Assembly (NCBI RefSeq): GCF_024494595.1 | Contig: NZ_JANHDI010000001.1 | Coordinates: 248,001-312,000, forward strand | DNA from: Halobellus rarus | Lineage (GTDB): Archaea; Halobacteriota; Halobacteria; Halobacteriales; Haloferacaceae | DNA: 64,000 bases | Reading direction: 5' to 3' | Shown here: piece by piece, positions 53,710 to 63,117 of the stretch | Position numbering within the stretch: the first letter of the stretch is position 1 | How the letters are laid out: every line of letters begins with the position of its first letter | Position numbers and translations under genes: made by a program | Notes under the pieces: model-generated | What the model was told of the DNA's origin: nothing | Database searches by the model: none | What the model saw: only the letters and a program-made list of their open reading frames with translations

Positions 53710-54136
53710 ACCCTGGTCTTCTTGTGTGAGGTAGTTAGTCGTGTCGCACCGATACCGTGTGAGATGTCTACTCTGAACCCGGATTCGCGTCGAGCGGGCT
53801 TCGGAACCCCGCGTTCTCGACACGGGGGTAGTGGGGCGGCGTTGCTGCCGCGGAATTGCGAACGGCGTCCCGAGCCGTGAGTAACCCTCGCTGCGCGCCT
53901 TCTTGGTCACTATGGTAGCGCTTGCACCCGATTGCGCGGCCGGCTGCACGCCGTTGGCCGATCGGATACGTACAGACGGGTGAACATATCACGACTCGCT
54001 GGCGGTACGTACCGGTTTTGCGGCCAAAGCCCGCAGATCTCTGTTCAAAGTGAATACCCGAGACGTGCCTCCCTGCGATTCTCGTCAGTCAGTATTGTAG
54101 ACCGGGCTTTATTCCATTCGGGAATATACGAGTAAT
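53710..54136. other. 427-nt intergenic region between RNB and the second kinase gene
   Basis: No convincing ORF: frames on both strands are Arg/Ser-rich and non-conserved. It contains a TATA-like TAACTACC (about 53729-53736 on the bottom strand) for the RNB gene and GCTTTATTCC (54103-54112) 25-34 nt before the kinase ATG. The middle, 53800-54000, is GC-rich with no repeat or hairpin that I can pick out. Confidence 0.4.
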
Positions 54137-55186
54137 ATGAGCAACGCATCGCTCGGCAAACGACGCGATTTTCGGAACTTATTCGATCAGCTGGACGGGG
54201 TCGCGCTCTGGACGGCCACCGAACCCGGAACGTTCGACTACGTCAGCGACGGCTTCGAGGGAATCTGGGGGATTCCGCCCGAAGAAGTCCGAGATGACGT
54301 TGACAGGCTGCTGGAGACCATCCATCCCGACGACCGCGATCGCGTGCGAGCCAATATGGAGGCCTCGGGTCAGGAACTCCGCGACGAATCGTATGAAGGC
54401 CGCGTCGTTCGGCCGGACGGGTCGATACGATGGGTACTGACCCGACAAGTGCTCATCCGAGACAGTGAGGGGAGGGTGACTGAAGCCGTGGGCATCTCCA
54501 CGGACATCACGGAGCAAAAGCGCCGGGAGCAAGAACTCGAAATGCTGAATCGGATCGTTCGCCACGACATGCGCAACGATCTGTCCGTGCTGCTCGGCTG
54601 GGCGGAGATGCTCGGAGAACACGTCGACGACGAGGGCCAGGAGTATCTCGAAAAAGTGCTCAACAGCGGCGAGCACGTGGTCGAACTAACGAAAATCGCT
54701 CGTGACTACGCCGAGACGGTCGTCGCTAACGAGGGTCTCACCGTAGAGCCCACTTCACTCTCCGATGCCCTAGAGACCGAACTCTCGCTTCGAGCGGAGT
54801 CCTTCCCGGACGCGGAGTTTGTGGTCCGTGACTCGCTTCCCGAAGCCGAGGTGACTGCCAACAGTATGCTCGCGTCGGTGTTCCGGAACCTCCTGAACAA
54901 CGCCGTCCAGCACAACGACAAGGACACCCCCGTTGTCGAAGTCTCCTGTGAGCCGCGAGACGAAGACGTCGACGTACGGATCGCCGACAACGGTCCCGGG
55001 ATTCCCGACGAACGGAAAGAGACGATCTTCGGGAAGGGCGAGAAAGGCCTCGACAGCCCGGGGGCGGGGATCGGACTCTATCTCGTCCACACGCTCGTCA
55101 CTCAGTACGGCGGCGACGTCTGGGTCGAAGATAACGATCCGACGGGCTCGGTCTTCGTCGTCCAGTTGCCGAGAGCCAGCGACTAG
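54137..55186 (+). CDS. Soluble PAS histidine kinase
   Basis: A 349-residue cytosolic kinase without a signal or membrane helix. PAS/PAC (residues 10-130: EGIWGIPPEEVRDDVDRLLETIHPDDRDRVRANME, then GRVVRPDGSIRWVLTRQV), HisKA with His143 in IVRHDMRNDLSVLLGWAEML, and HATPase (ASVFRNLLNNAVQHNDKDTP, NGPGIPDE, GIGLYLVHTLVTQYGGDVWVEDND). The C-terminal 200 residues are close in sequence to the kinase at 49874, so they share an ancestor. TATA-like GCTTTATTCC lies 25-34 nt upstream. No response regulator is adjacent. Confidence 0.94.
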   Translation: MSNASLGKRRDFRNLFDQLDGVALWTATEPGTFDYVSDGFEGIWGIPPEEVRDDVDRLLETIHPDDRDRVRANMEASGQELRDESYEGRVVRPDGSIRWVLTRQVLIRDSEGRVTEAVGISTDITEQKRREQELEMLNRIVRHDMRNDLSVLLGWAEMLGEHVDDEGQEYLEKVLNSGEHVVELTKIARDYAETVVANEGLTVEPTSLSDALETELSLRAESFPDAEFVVRDSLPEAEVTANSMLASVFRNLLNNAVQHNDKDTPVVEVSCEPRDEDVDVRIADNGPGIPDERKETIFGKGEKGLDSPGAGIGLYLVHTLVTQYGGDVWVEDNDPTGSVFVVQLPRASD

Positions 55187-55253
55187 CGGGTGTGACCGAA
55201 GCGGCCGGCCGCAAACCGTATCGGTTTACTCGTCCCGGACTGAATCCGCTCTC

Positions 55254-55997
55254 GTGTTCCGCTCTCGTCTCCCTGCGGAGGTCCGCCGCGGCGTCCGCGA
55301 CGTCGCGCCGCTGCTCGTCGGCGTCGCGCCGTTCGGCCTCGTCGCGGGCGCGGCCGCCGTCGACGCCGGGCTGACGCCGCTGCAGGCCGTCGGGCTCTCG
55401 GTCGTCGTCTTCGCGGGCGCGTCGCAGCTGGCCGCGATCGACCTCTTCGGCAGCAACGCCGAACTGCTCGTGATCCTCCTCACGGGCGTCGTGATCAACC
55501 TCCGGATGCTGATGTACTCCGCGTCGATCGCGCCGCACTTCCGCTCGCTCCGCAGCGCCTGGAAGTCCCTCTGCGCGTACGTCCTCACCGATCAGGCGTA
55601 CGCGCTCTCGATCGCACGGTACACCGACGCGACGGCCGAACTCGACGCGACCGAACGCCGCCGGTACTACCTCGCGGCCGGCGGGTCGCTGTGGATCGTC
55701 TGGCAGTGCTGTACGATCCTGGGGATCGTCGTCGGCGCGCGGGTCCCCGACGCCTGGGGGCTGTCCTTCGCCGTCCCGCTCGTCTTCTTGAGCCTGCTGA
55801 TACCCGCGGTCACCTCCAAGCCGAAAGCGGTCGCCGCGCTCGTCGGCGGGGGCGTCGCCGTCGCCGGCGACGTGTTCGCCGTGCCGCTGGATCTGGGACT
55901 CATCCTCGGCGGTCTCGCGGGCGTCGTCGCCGGCGTCCTCGCCGACGAGTGGCTCGCGACGCCGGACGGTGACGCAGACGCGGGAGGTGCGCACTGA
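55254..55997 (+). CDS. azlC: AzlC family branched-chain amino acid exporter subunit
   Basis: A 247-residue membrane protein with about seven helices. AzlC pattern: DVAPLLVGVAPFGLVAGAAAVDAGLTPLQAVGLSVVVFAGASQLAAIDLF and INLRMLMYSASIAPHF. With AzlD it exports branched-chain amino acids (azaleucine resistance). The last base of its TGA is the first of the azlD ATG, so the two are coupled. GTG at 55254 has GGTTTACT (about 55222-55230) 24-32 nt upstream, so a leaderless start is likely. Confidence 0.93.
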   Translation: MFRSRLPAEVRRGVRDVAPLLVGVAPFGLVAGAAAVDAGLTPLQAVGLSVVVFAGASQLAAIDLFGSNAELLVILLTGVVINLRMLMYSASIAPHFRSLRSAWKSLCAYVLTDQAYALSIARYTDATAELDATERRRYYLAAGGSLWIVWQCCTILGIVVGARVPDAWGLSFAVPLVFLSLLIPAVTSKPKAVAALVGGGVAVAGDVFAVPLDLGLILGGLAGVVAGVLADEWLATPDGDADAGGAH

Positions 55998-56332
55998 TGC
56001 CGACCGAGTACGGGCCGCTCGCGGTGTGGAGCGTCGTCGTCGCGCTGGGGCTCGCGACCTTCGGCATCCGCGCGTCGTTCATCCACCTGTTCGGCCGGAT
56101 CGACGACGTCCCCGACCGGGCGACGAACGCGCTCCGGTTCGTCCCGCCGGCGGTGTTCGCCGCGCTCGTCGCCCCCGCGTTCGTCGCTCCCGAGGGCGCG
56201 ATCGCCGTCGTCGGCAACGAGCGACTCCTCGCGGGCGTCGTCGCCGCCGGGGTCACCTGGTACCTCGACGACGTCTTCGCGACGATCGTGGCCGGGATGG
56301 CGACCCTGTGGCTGCTGCGGTTCGGGATCTGA
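55997..56332 (+). CDS. azlD: AzlD family branched-chain amino acid exporter subunit
   Basis: A 111-residue membrane protein with about four helices, beginning MPTEYGPLAVWSVVVALGLATFGIRASFIHLFG, and with the family region DRATNALRFVPPAVFAALVAPAF. It is the small partner of AzlC and overlaps its stop by one nucleotide. Length is normal (about 105-110 aa). After it lies a 140-nt gap with the promoter of the next gene. Confidence 0.93.
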   Translation: MPTEYGPLAVWSVVVALGLATFGIRASFIHLFGRIDDVPDRATNALRFVPPAVFAALVAPAFVAPEGAIAVVGNERLLAGVVAAGVTWYLDDVFATIVAGMATLWLLRFGI

Positions 56333-56472
56333 CGGTCCTCGTGGACGATAGCTGACCGTTCCGAGGCGGCTGTTGGATAAACGCCGCCTGCGTGTGTCAC
56401 GGTTGAACGGCGAACAACCGAGCGATTTCAGAACTACTACACATTTAATTCACGTCGGCTTCTGATGCACCT

Positions 56473-58443
56473 ATGGAGTGGCGGGACGCGGAAGCGAGGT
56501 TCGACGACGACGTCCTCGGAGAGACGACGCTTCCCCGGATGTTCGACGAGAGCGCGGCGCGAAACGCCGATAGCGTCGCCCAGCGGTACAAAGGCGGGAT
56601 CTACGACCGGTCGCTCGTCGCCAGCGACGTCGTCCCGTCCGCGCCCGACGGCGAATACGCCGATCTGACGTACGCCGAGATGCGCGGCATCGTCCGACGA
56701 CTGGCGGCGGGCTTCCGCGACCTCGGCGTCGCCCCCGGCGACCGCGTCGGTATCCTCTCGGACACCCGGATGGAGTGGGCCCAGACCGACTTCGCGCTGC
56801 TCTCGATCGGCGGCGTCGTCACCACCGTCTATACCTCCTCCTCTGCGTCGCAGGTCGAGTACCTCCTCTCCGATCCCGGTGCGAGCGGCGTGGTCGTCGA
56901 GAACGCCGATCTGCTCTCGAAGGTGCTCGCTGTCGAAGACGACCTCGAACTGGAGTTCGTCGTGGTCGTCGACGAGATCCCCGACGGAAGCGGGATGGCC
57001 GGTGCGGTGCGCGACCGCGACGACGTCCACACGCTCGGCGACGTCTACGCCCGCGGCGACGGGGAGTTCGACCCCGCGGCCTTCGAATCGTGGCTGGGTG
57101 ACCGCGACCCCGACGACCTGGCCTCGCTCATCTACACCTCGGGGACGACCGGCCGTCCGAAGGGCGTCGAACTGACGCACCGGAACTTCCGCTCGAACGT
57201 CGACGGCTGTTACCGGCGGTTCGGTCCCCGTCCGGACAGAGACCGAGGAACGATCTCCCCCGAGGCGACGACCCTGTCGTTCCTCCCGCTGGCGCACGTC
57301 TTCGAGCGCCTCGCCGGCCACTTCCTGATGTTCGCCGCGGGCGCGACCGTCGCCTACGCGGAGAGCCCCGATTCGCTCCGGGAGGACTTCCGGGCCGTCC
57401 GGCCGACGGTCGGGACGTCGGTCCCGCGGGTCTACGAGAAGCTCTACGACGCGATCCGATCGCAGGCGGCCGAATCCGGACTGAAGCGACGGATCTTCGA
57501 GTGGGCGGTCGAGGTCGGACGCGCCCACCAGGCCGCGGACGACCCCGGTACCCTACTGTCCGCGAAGCACCGGATCGCCGACCGACTGGTGTTCGAGCAG
57601 GTCCGCGAGGCCCTCGGCGGCCGCGTCGAGTTCCTCATCAGCGGCGGCGGCAGCCTGTCGCCGGAGCTGTGCCGCCTGTATCACGCGATGGGGCTGCCGA
57701 TCCTGGAGGGATACGGCCTCACGGAGACGTCTCCGGTCGTCGCGGCCAACCCGCCGGAGGAACCGCGGATCGGGACGATCGGCCCGCCGCTGTCGAACGT
57801 CGAGATCCGACTCGACCGATCGATCGTCGCGGACGGCGACAGTGGTTCCGAAGTGGGCTCGGACGCCCCCGACGTCGGCGAACTGCTCGTCCGCGGGCCG
57901 AGCGTCTCGGCCGGCTACTGGAACCGCCCCGACGAGACGGCCGCGGCGTTCACCGACGACGGCTGGTTCCGGACCGGCGACGTCGTCGAGCGCGCCCCCG
58001 ACGACTACCTCACGTTCCGCGAGCGGGCCAAACAGCTCCTGGTTCTCTCGACGGGCAAGAACGTCGCGCCCGGGCCGATCGAGGACGCCTTCGCCGCCAG
58101 TTCCGTGATCGAGCAGTGTCTCGTCGTCGGCGACGGCCGCAAGTTCGTCTCCGCGCTCTTCGTCCCCAACGTCGAGGGCATCCGCGAGTGGGCACTGCGA
58201 GAGGGGATCGACCTCCCCGACGACCGGGCGGCGATCAGCCGCGACGACCGGGTCCGACGGCGGATCCAGCGAGAGGTCGACGAGATCAACGAGCGGTTCG
58301 AGCCCTACGAGCGGATCAAGCGGTTCAGAGTCCTTCCGGAGCCGTTTTCGGAGGACGACGACACGCTGACGCCGACGATGAAGAAGAAACGGCGGAACAT
58401 CTTGGATCGATACGCCGACCGGATCGAGATGATTTACGAGTAG
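56473..58443 (+). CDS. Long-chain acyl-CoA ligase (AMP-binding)
   Basis: A 656-residue AMP-forming ligase. Motifs: SLIYTSGTTGRPKGVELTHRN (P-loop), FLPLAHVFERLAGHF, ISGGGSLSPELCRLY, GYGLTETSPVV, GWFRTGDVVERAPDDYLTF (A8 hinge) and the C-terminal LTPTMKKKRRNILDRY with the catalytic Lys. It activates a fatty or other carboxylic acid to acyl-CoA. It is 30-40 residues longer than short-chain ligases, consistent with the long-chain type. ATG at 56473 has ACATTTAATTC (56441-56451) about 28 nt upstream, giving a leaderless transcript. Confidence 0.95.
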   Translation: MEWRDAEARFDDDVLGETTLPRMFDESAARNADSVAQRYKGGIYDRSLVASDVVPSAPDGEYADLTYAEMRGIVRRLAAGFRDLGVAPGDRVGILSDTRMEWAQTDFALLSIGGVVTTVYTSSSASQVEYLLSDPGASGVVVENADLLSKVLAVEDDLELEFVVVVDEIPDGSGMAGAVRDRDDVHTLGDVYARGDGEFDPAAFESWLGDRDPDDLASLIYTSGTTGRPKGVELTHRNFRSNVDGCYRRFGPRPDRDRGTISPEATTLSFLPLAHVFERLAGHFLMFAAGATVAYAESPDSLREDFRAVRPTVGTSVPRVYEKLYDAIRSQAAESGLKRRIFEWAVEVGRAHQAADDPGTLLSAKHRIADRLVFEQVREALGGRVEFLISGGGSLSPELCRLYHAMGLPILEGYGLTETSPVVAANPPEEPRIGTIGPPLSNVEIRLDRSIVADGDSGSEVGSDAPDVGELLVRGPSVSAGYWNRPDETAAAFTDDGWFRTGDVVERAPDDYLTFRERAKQLLVLSTGKNVAPGPIEDAFAASSVIEQCLVVGDGRKFVSALFVPNVEGIREWALREGIDLPDDRAAISRDDRVRRRIQREVDEINERFEPYERIKRFRVLPEPFSEDDDTLTPTMKKKRRNILDRYADRIEMIYE

Positions 58444-58518
58444 GTGGCGGCCCCGCGACGTCCCGGTCTTTCGTCGGACACGTGGTTTTATACGGGATCG
58501 GACCCCCGAGAGAGAAGT

Positions 58519-58533
58519 ATGGAGGACGAATAG
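58519..58533 (+). other. Four-codon leader ORF overlapping the antiporter start
   Basis: ATG GAG GAC GAA TAG at 58519-58533. Its last G is also the first base of the GTG start of the next gene (TAGTG). TTTTATAC at 58486-58493 lies 26-33 nt before this ATG, the leaderless-transcript distance, so ribosomes could begin here and re-initiate at GTG. It may be chance; see findings. Confidence 0.35.
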
Positions 58534-60404
58534 TGGCTGCGGCAGGTGGCTCGTTCCTGCTTCCGATCGTCGCGTCGATCATCGCCATCGGCGTGATCGC
58601 CCAGATCCTCGCAGACCGGTTTCAGGTCCCGAGTGTCGTGTTTCTCATCGCGGCCGGCGTCCTCCTCGGTCCGGAAGTTCTCGGCGTCGTCGGCCCCGAT
58701 TCCTTCGGGAACGCGCTGGGTGCGATCGTCGGTCTCTCGGTGGCGATCATCGTCTTCGAGGGCGCGTTCCACCTCCGAATCGAGAAACTCCGTGAGGCCC
58801 CGGCAGCGACGCTGAAACTCGTTACGCTCGGTGCCGCGGTCGCGCTCGTGGGAACCGCCGCCGCCGTCCATTTCCTGCTCAGTGCGCCGTGGGACATCTC
58901 GTTTCTCGTCGGCGCGCTCCTCGTGGCGACGGGACCGACGGTCGTCACGCCGATCCTCAACGTGGTACCCACCCGCGACCGGGTGGCGGCCGTACTGGAG
59001 ACGGAGGGGATCGTCAACGACGTGACGGCGGCGATCACCGCGGTCGTCATCTTCAACGCGATCAACGTCGGCATCGACGATCCGCTGCCGCTTCTGACGC
59101 TGTTCGCGGAACGCCTGGGCGTCGGCGTCGTCGTCGGCGGACTGGTCGCCGGACTGTTGATTTACGCGCTTCGGCACGTCGACCTCTCGCCGGGGAACGC
59201 GCCTCGAAACGCCCGACTGCTCGTCCTCGCCGGGGCGCTCGTCGCCTACGGCGCGGCCGACACGATCGACACGGAAGCGGGCGTCGCGGCCGTCGCGACA
59301 GCGGGGATCCTCCTCGGGAACGCCGACATCCCCTACGAAGACGAGATCTCGGCGTTCAAAGGCGACGTGACGCTCGTCGTCCTCTCGTTCGTCTTCATCG
59401 CGCTCGCGGCGCTTCTCCGGTTCGAGGTGCTGTTGGACCTCGGCGTTCGCGGCCTCCTCGTCGCCGTCATCGTGGCGCTCGTCCTCCGACCGGCCCTGGT
59501 GTTCGCCTCCGCGACGGGGAGCCGCTTTACGACCGGCGAGAAGTGGTTTATGAGTCTGGTCGGTCCCCGGGGGATCATCCCGGCGTCGGTCGCGACGCTC
59601 TTCGCCATCGGTCTCCGGGACGCGGGACGGACCGCGTCGGCGGATCTGCTCGTCGGGACCGTCTTTCTCGTCATCTTCGTCACTGTCGTTTTCGAAGGCG
59701 GATTCGCCCGACAGATCGCAGAATACCTCGATATCATTCCAATGCGCGTACTCATCATCGGAGGCGGACGGGTGGGCCGAACGCTCGCCGAACGCCTCGA
59801 AGACCGCGGAGAGAACGTAGTGCTAATCGAACAGGACGAATCGGTCGTCGAGACCGCGCGGAACGCCGGGTTCACCGTTCACCAAGGCGACGGAACCGAC
59901 ACGGAGGTTCTCCGGTCCGCCGGCGCGGCCAACGCGCGGATCGTCGTCGGCGCGACCGGCGACGACGACGTGAACCTGCTCGTCTCACAGCTGAGCAGCT
60001 CGAAGTTCGACCCCGAGACCGTCCTCGCGCGGGTGAACAACCCCGAGAACGCCGACGCGTTCGAGGAACTCGGCGTGCGGACCATCTCGGCGACGGTCGC
60101 GACGGCGCAGGCGATGGACAACTACATCGAGCGGCCGTCGATGATGGGCTGGATGGACGAGGTCGGCCACACCGGCGAAATTCAGGAAGCGGCGGTCACG
60201 TCCGAGGACCTGATCGGGCGACCGATACGCGAGGTCGGTCCGGATCTGCCGGGCGACTGCCTGATCGCGCTCGTCCAGCGGGACGGTGAGACGCGGGTCC
60301 CGAGCGCGGACTTCCCCATCGAACGGGGCGACCGGCTGACGATCATCGGCGACCGCGAAGACGTCCACGAGGCAATTCGGCAGGTCGACCCCGAGGGCAG
60401 GTAG
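58533..60404 (+). CDS. CPA-type cation:proton antiporter fused to RCK domains
   Basis: A 623-residue protein. Residues 1-400 are an antiporter domain of about 12 helices (GVIAQILADRFQVPSVVFLIAAGVLLGPE, FEGAFHLRIEKLREAP, TEGIVNDVTAAITAVVIFN with the Asn-Asp pair of CPA1 antiporters). Residues 404-520 are a TrkA-N Rossmann domain (MRVLIIGGGRVGRTLAERL, VVLIEQDES) and the tail a TrkA-C-like domain (SEDLIGRPIREVGPDLPGDCLIALVQRDGE). This resembles Na+/K+:H+ antiporters regulated by nucleotide. Start GTG at 58533 because the upstream frame is a non-coding extension. It is preceded by a four-codon leader ORF. Confidence 0.92.
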   Translation: MAAAGGSFLLPIVASIIAIGVIAQILADRFQVPSVVFLIAAGVLLGPEVLGVVGPDSFGNALGAIVGLSVAIIVFEGAFHLRIEKLREAPAATLKLVTLGAAVALVGTAAAVHFLLSAPWDISFLVGALLVATGPTVVTPILNVVPTRDRVAAVLETEGIVNDVTAAITAVVIFNAINVGIDDPLPLLTLFAERLGVGVVVGGLVAGLLIYALRHVDLSPGNAPRNARLLVLAGALVAYGAADTIDTEAGVAAVATAGILLGNADIPYEDEISAFKGDVTLVVLSFVFIALAALLRFEVLLDLGVRGLLVAVIVALVLRPALVFASATGSRFTTGEKWFMSLVGPRGIIPASVATLFAIGLRDAGRTASADLLVGTVFLVIFVTVVFEGGFARQIAEYLDIIPMRVLIIGGGRVGRTLAERLEDRGENVVLIEQDESVVETARNAGFTVHQGDGTDTEVLRSAGAANARIVVGATGDDDVNLLVSQLSSSKFDPETVLARVNNPENADAFEELGVRTISATVATAQAMDNYIERPSMMGWMDEVGHTGEIQEAAVTSEDLIGRPIREVGPDLPGDCLIALVQRDGETRVPSADFPIERGDRLTIIGDREDVHEAIRQVDPEGR

Positions 60405-60407
60405 CCG

Positions 60408-61541
60408 CTACCGCGAGAACTCGATCGCCGCGCCTTGGCCGAAGCCGACGCAGAGTGTCGCGAGTCCGCGCTCGACGTCGCGCTTCTCCATTTCGTGAAT
60501 GAGCGTCACCGGGAGACGCGCACCCGAGGCGCCCAGCGGATGACCGATCGCGATCGCGCCGCCGTTGACGTTGTACCGCTCGGGATCGACGCCGAGTTCA
60601 CGGCGCGCGTAGACGCACTGGCTGGCGAACGCCTCGTTGAGTTCCACCAGGTCGTAGTCGTCGACGTCGGTCCCGGCGCGCGAAAGCAGGTTCCGCGTCG
60701 CCGGCACGGGGCCGATTCCCATCACCGTCGGATCGACGCCGGCGACGGCGTTGGTTCCGACCTCCGCGAGGACGTCGAGGTCGTGATCCTCGGCGAACGC
60801 CCGCGACGTGACGAGCGTCGCGGCCGCGCCGTCCGTCACCTGTGAGGAGTTGCCGGCGGTGACGCTCCCGTCGCCGGTGAACGCTGGCGAGAGCTCCGAG
60901 AGTACTTCCAGCGACGTGTCCGGCCGGATCCCCTCGTCCTCGGAGACGGTCCCCTCTCCCGCCTCGATCGGGACGATCTCGTCGTCGAAGCGCCCCGACT
61001 CGGTCGCCTCAGCGGCGCGCTGGTGCGACCGAAGCGCGTACTCGTCCTGAGCCTCCCGGGAGACGCCGTACTCCTCGGCGACCTTCTCGGCGGTCATCCC
61101 CATCTGGAGTTCGAAGACGTTGTACCGCTCCGAGAGCTCCGGGTGGAGGTGCTGATACGAGTCGCCGTCCATCGGGACGCGACTCATACTCTCGACGCCG
61201 CCGGCGATGACGCACTCGCGGTTCCCCGCGGCGATCGCATCGGAGGCGGAGATGACCGCCTGCATCGACGAGGCGCACCAGCGGTTGATTGTCGTCGCCG
61301 GGACGCCCTCGCCCAGGTCCGAGAGGAGCGCGATCACGCGGGCGACGTTGTTGTCCTGTTCGCCGCGCTGCTGGGCGACGCCCCACATCAGGTCGTCGAC
61401 GGCGTCGCTTCCCAGTCCGGTCTCGGCCAGGATGTGGTCGATCAGCGCGGTCGAGAGGTCCTCGCTCCGGACGTCCTCGAAGGCGCCGCCGGCCTTCCCG
61501 AACGGCGTGCGGTTCGCGGCGGCGATGACTGGCGTTGGCAT
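60408..61541 (-). CDS. Thiolase family acetyl-CoA acyltransferase
   Basis: A 377-residue thiolase. The nucleophile Cys is in INRWCASSMQAV, the His in GGAIAIGHPLGASGAR, and the second Cys in LATLCVGFGQGAA, so the degradative/biosynthetic triad is complete. MPTPVIAAANRTPFGKAGG is the family start. It may condense or cleave acyl-CoA, joining with the acyl-CoA ligase nearby but in another transcript. The ATG at 61541 has ATAAAAG (minus strand CTTTTAT, 61567-61573) 26-32 nt upstream. It converges with the antiporter (3-nt gap). Confidence 0.95.
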   Translation of the reverse strand: MPTPVIAAANRTPFGKAGGAFEDVRSEDLSTALIDHILAETGLGSDAVDDLMWGVAQQRGEQDNNVARVIALLSDLGEGVPATTINRWCASSMQAVISASDAIAAGNRECVIAGGVESMSRVPMDGDSYQHLHPELSERYNVFELQMGMTAEKVAEEYGVSREAQDEYALRSHQRAAEATESGRFDDEIVPIEAGEGTVSEDEGIRPDTSLEVLSELSPAFTGDGSVTAGNSSQVTDGAAATLVTSRAFAEDHDLDVLAEVGTNAVAGVDPTVMGIGPVPATRNLLSRAGTDVDDYDLVELNEAFASQCVYARRELGVDPERYNVNGGAIAIGHPLGASGARLPVTLIHEMEKRDVERGLATLCVGFGQGAAIEFSR

Positions 61542-61746
61542 AGGGGCACATGGAATCCGCGCCGGCATAAAAGGGGGAGAACGCGGGAGACCGCACACGG
61601 AGTTGTACGCAGGAGGCGTTTGTTTCCCTCGAGATCGACACCGCTGCGCTCTGTGGCCGGATGGTCCGGCGGATATGTTTCGGCCGGGAGTGGCGGCTAC
61701 GGACGTTTCGACGCGCTTATGCGGATGAGTCGGCAACGTCTTTGGG

Positions 61747-63117
61747 ATGACTAATCGGGCTCTCGAAGTCGTCGAGTTCCTCCTCACGGCGCACCTCTAC
61801 AGCGAAAACCGTGACCTCGACGAGAACGATCTGCCACCGCGATACCGCCGGGTCTTCTGGACGGAGCCGTCTGAAGACGACGAGGACGACGACGGTCCCA
61901 ACGTCGTCGGCATCGAGCGACCGCTCGTCGTCACCGACAGCGTCGCGCGGAAAGCGACCGGCGTCGAGCACCCCTGGGACGCCATCTCCGATCTGCTCTT
62001 CACTCAGCGCGAGGAGTTCTCGGGACGCATCTCGCTGACGCAGCCCGAGATGGCGATCGAGTGGTACCTCGACCGCGCCGACCGCGAGCGGCTGGAGACG
62101 AACCCGACGATCGCGGCCACCGTTGAAGACCGCGACGGGGTCGACGTGACCCACGACGAGGCGCGCGAGCAGACCCGTCCGATCCAGGCCGACCGCGTCT
62201 GGATCGACAGCCTGCTCGAGGAGTACTTCGACGAGGAGGAGGACGCCGAGATGCTGGATCTCGTCCAGGTCCGCGCGCCCGAGGAGATCGAGATGACCCT
62301 CGACGACCTCGTGCTCACCGGCGATCAGGAGGGCGAGATCCACAAGCTGATGCAGGCGATCGAACACCGCGAGTACCTCGCGGACATTGGCCTGCGCGAG
62401 ATCGGCAAGATCCTCTTCGTCGGCCCGCCGGGGACGGGGAAGACGACCGTCTCACGGGCGCTCGCACACGAGCTCGGCCTCCCCTTCGTCGAGGTGAAGC
62501 TCTCGATGATCACGAGCCAATACCTCGGCGAGACCGCGAAGAACGTCGAGAAGACCTTCGAGGTCGCAAAGCGGCTCTCGCCGTGTATCCTCTTCATCGA
62601 CGAGTTCGACTCCGTCGCGAAGACGCGCCGCTCCGACGAGCACGCGGCGCTGAAGCGCGCGGTCAACACGCTCCTGAAGAGCATCGACGACATCTCGCTG
62701 ATCCGCGACGAGGTGATCCTCATCGGCGCGACCAACCACCCCGATCAGCTCGACGCGGCGGCCTGGCGGCGCTTCGACGAGATCGTGAACTTCCCGAAGC
62801 CGGACAGCGGGATGCGCGCGGACATCCTCCGCATCATCACCCGACGGATGGACATCGACGAGTTCGACCCGGAGGCCATCGCCGAACTGACCGAGGGACT
62901 CACCGGCTCGGACCTCCGGATGGTGTTCCGCGAGGCCGTCCTGGAGGCGCTCACCGAAGAACGGATGACGCTCACACAGGACGACATCGTCGACGCCGTC
63001 GAGGACTTCGAGGAGCGGGACAACCTGAAGAATATGGATATGATGTCCGACGGCGAGCAGTTGGTCGCGGGCGACGGCGGAGACGGGAACTCGCACGACC
63101 ACTCCCACGACCACTGA
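61747..63117 (+). CDS. AAA ATPase, Cdc48/FtsH-related, with His-rich tail
   Basis: A 456-residue protein with one AAA domain. N-terminal 200 residues (LEVVEFLLTAHLYSENRDLDENDLPPRYRRVFWTE) are a haloarchaeal domain with no known fold I recognise. Then Walker A FVGPPGTGKTTVSR (residues 226-233 for GPPGTGKT), Walker B CILFIDEFDSVAK, sensor 1 LIGATNHPD and the arginine finger WRRFDEI, plus the four-helix lid. The tail GNSHDHSHDH could bind metal. It probably acts as an unfoldase or remodelling ATPase; substrate unknown. It is divergent from the thiolase (205-nt gap). TATA-like GCTTATGC at 61715-61722 is 25-32 nt before ATG. Confidence 0.9.
   Translation: MTNRALEVVEFLLTAHLYSENRDLDENDLPPRYRRVFWTEPSEDDEDDDGPNVVGIERPLVVTDSVARKATGVEHPWDAISDLLFTQREEFSGRISLTQPEMAIEWYLDRADRERLETNPTIAATVEDRDGVDVTHDEAREQTRPIQADRVWIDSLLEEYFDEEEDAEMLDLVQVRAPEEIEMTLDDLVLTGDQEGEIHKLMQAIEHREYLADIGLREIGKILFVGPPGTGKTTVSRALAHELGLPFVEVKLSMITSQYLGETAKNVEKTFEVAKRLSPCILFIDEFDSVAKTRRSDEHAALKRAVNTLLKSIDDISLIRDEVILIGATNHPDQLDAAAWRRFDEIVNFPKPDSGMRADILRIITRRMDIDEFDPEAIAELTEGLTGSDLRMVFREAVLEALTEERMTLTQDDIVDAVEDFEERDNLKNMDMMSDGEQLVAGDGGDGNSHDHSHDH

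Noticed and set aside
57501-58532. Upstream extension of the antiporter frame into the acyl-CoA ligase gene
   Set aside because: It overlaps the ligase in another frame and has Arg/Pro-rich composition; the antiporter family begins at GTG 58533.
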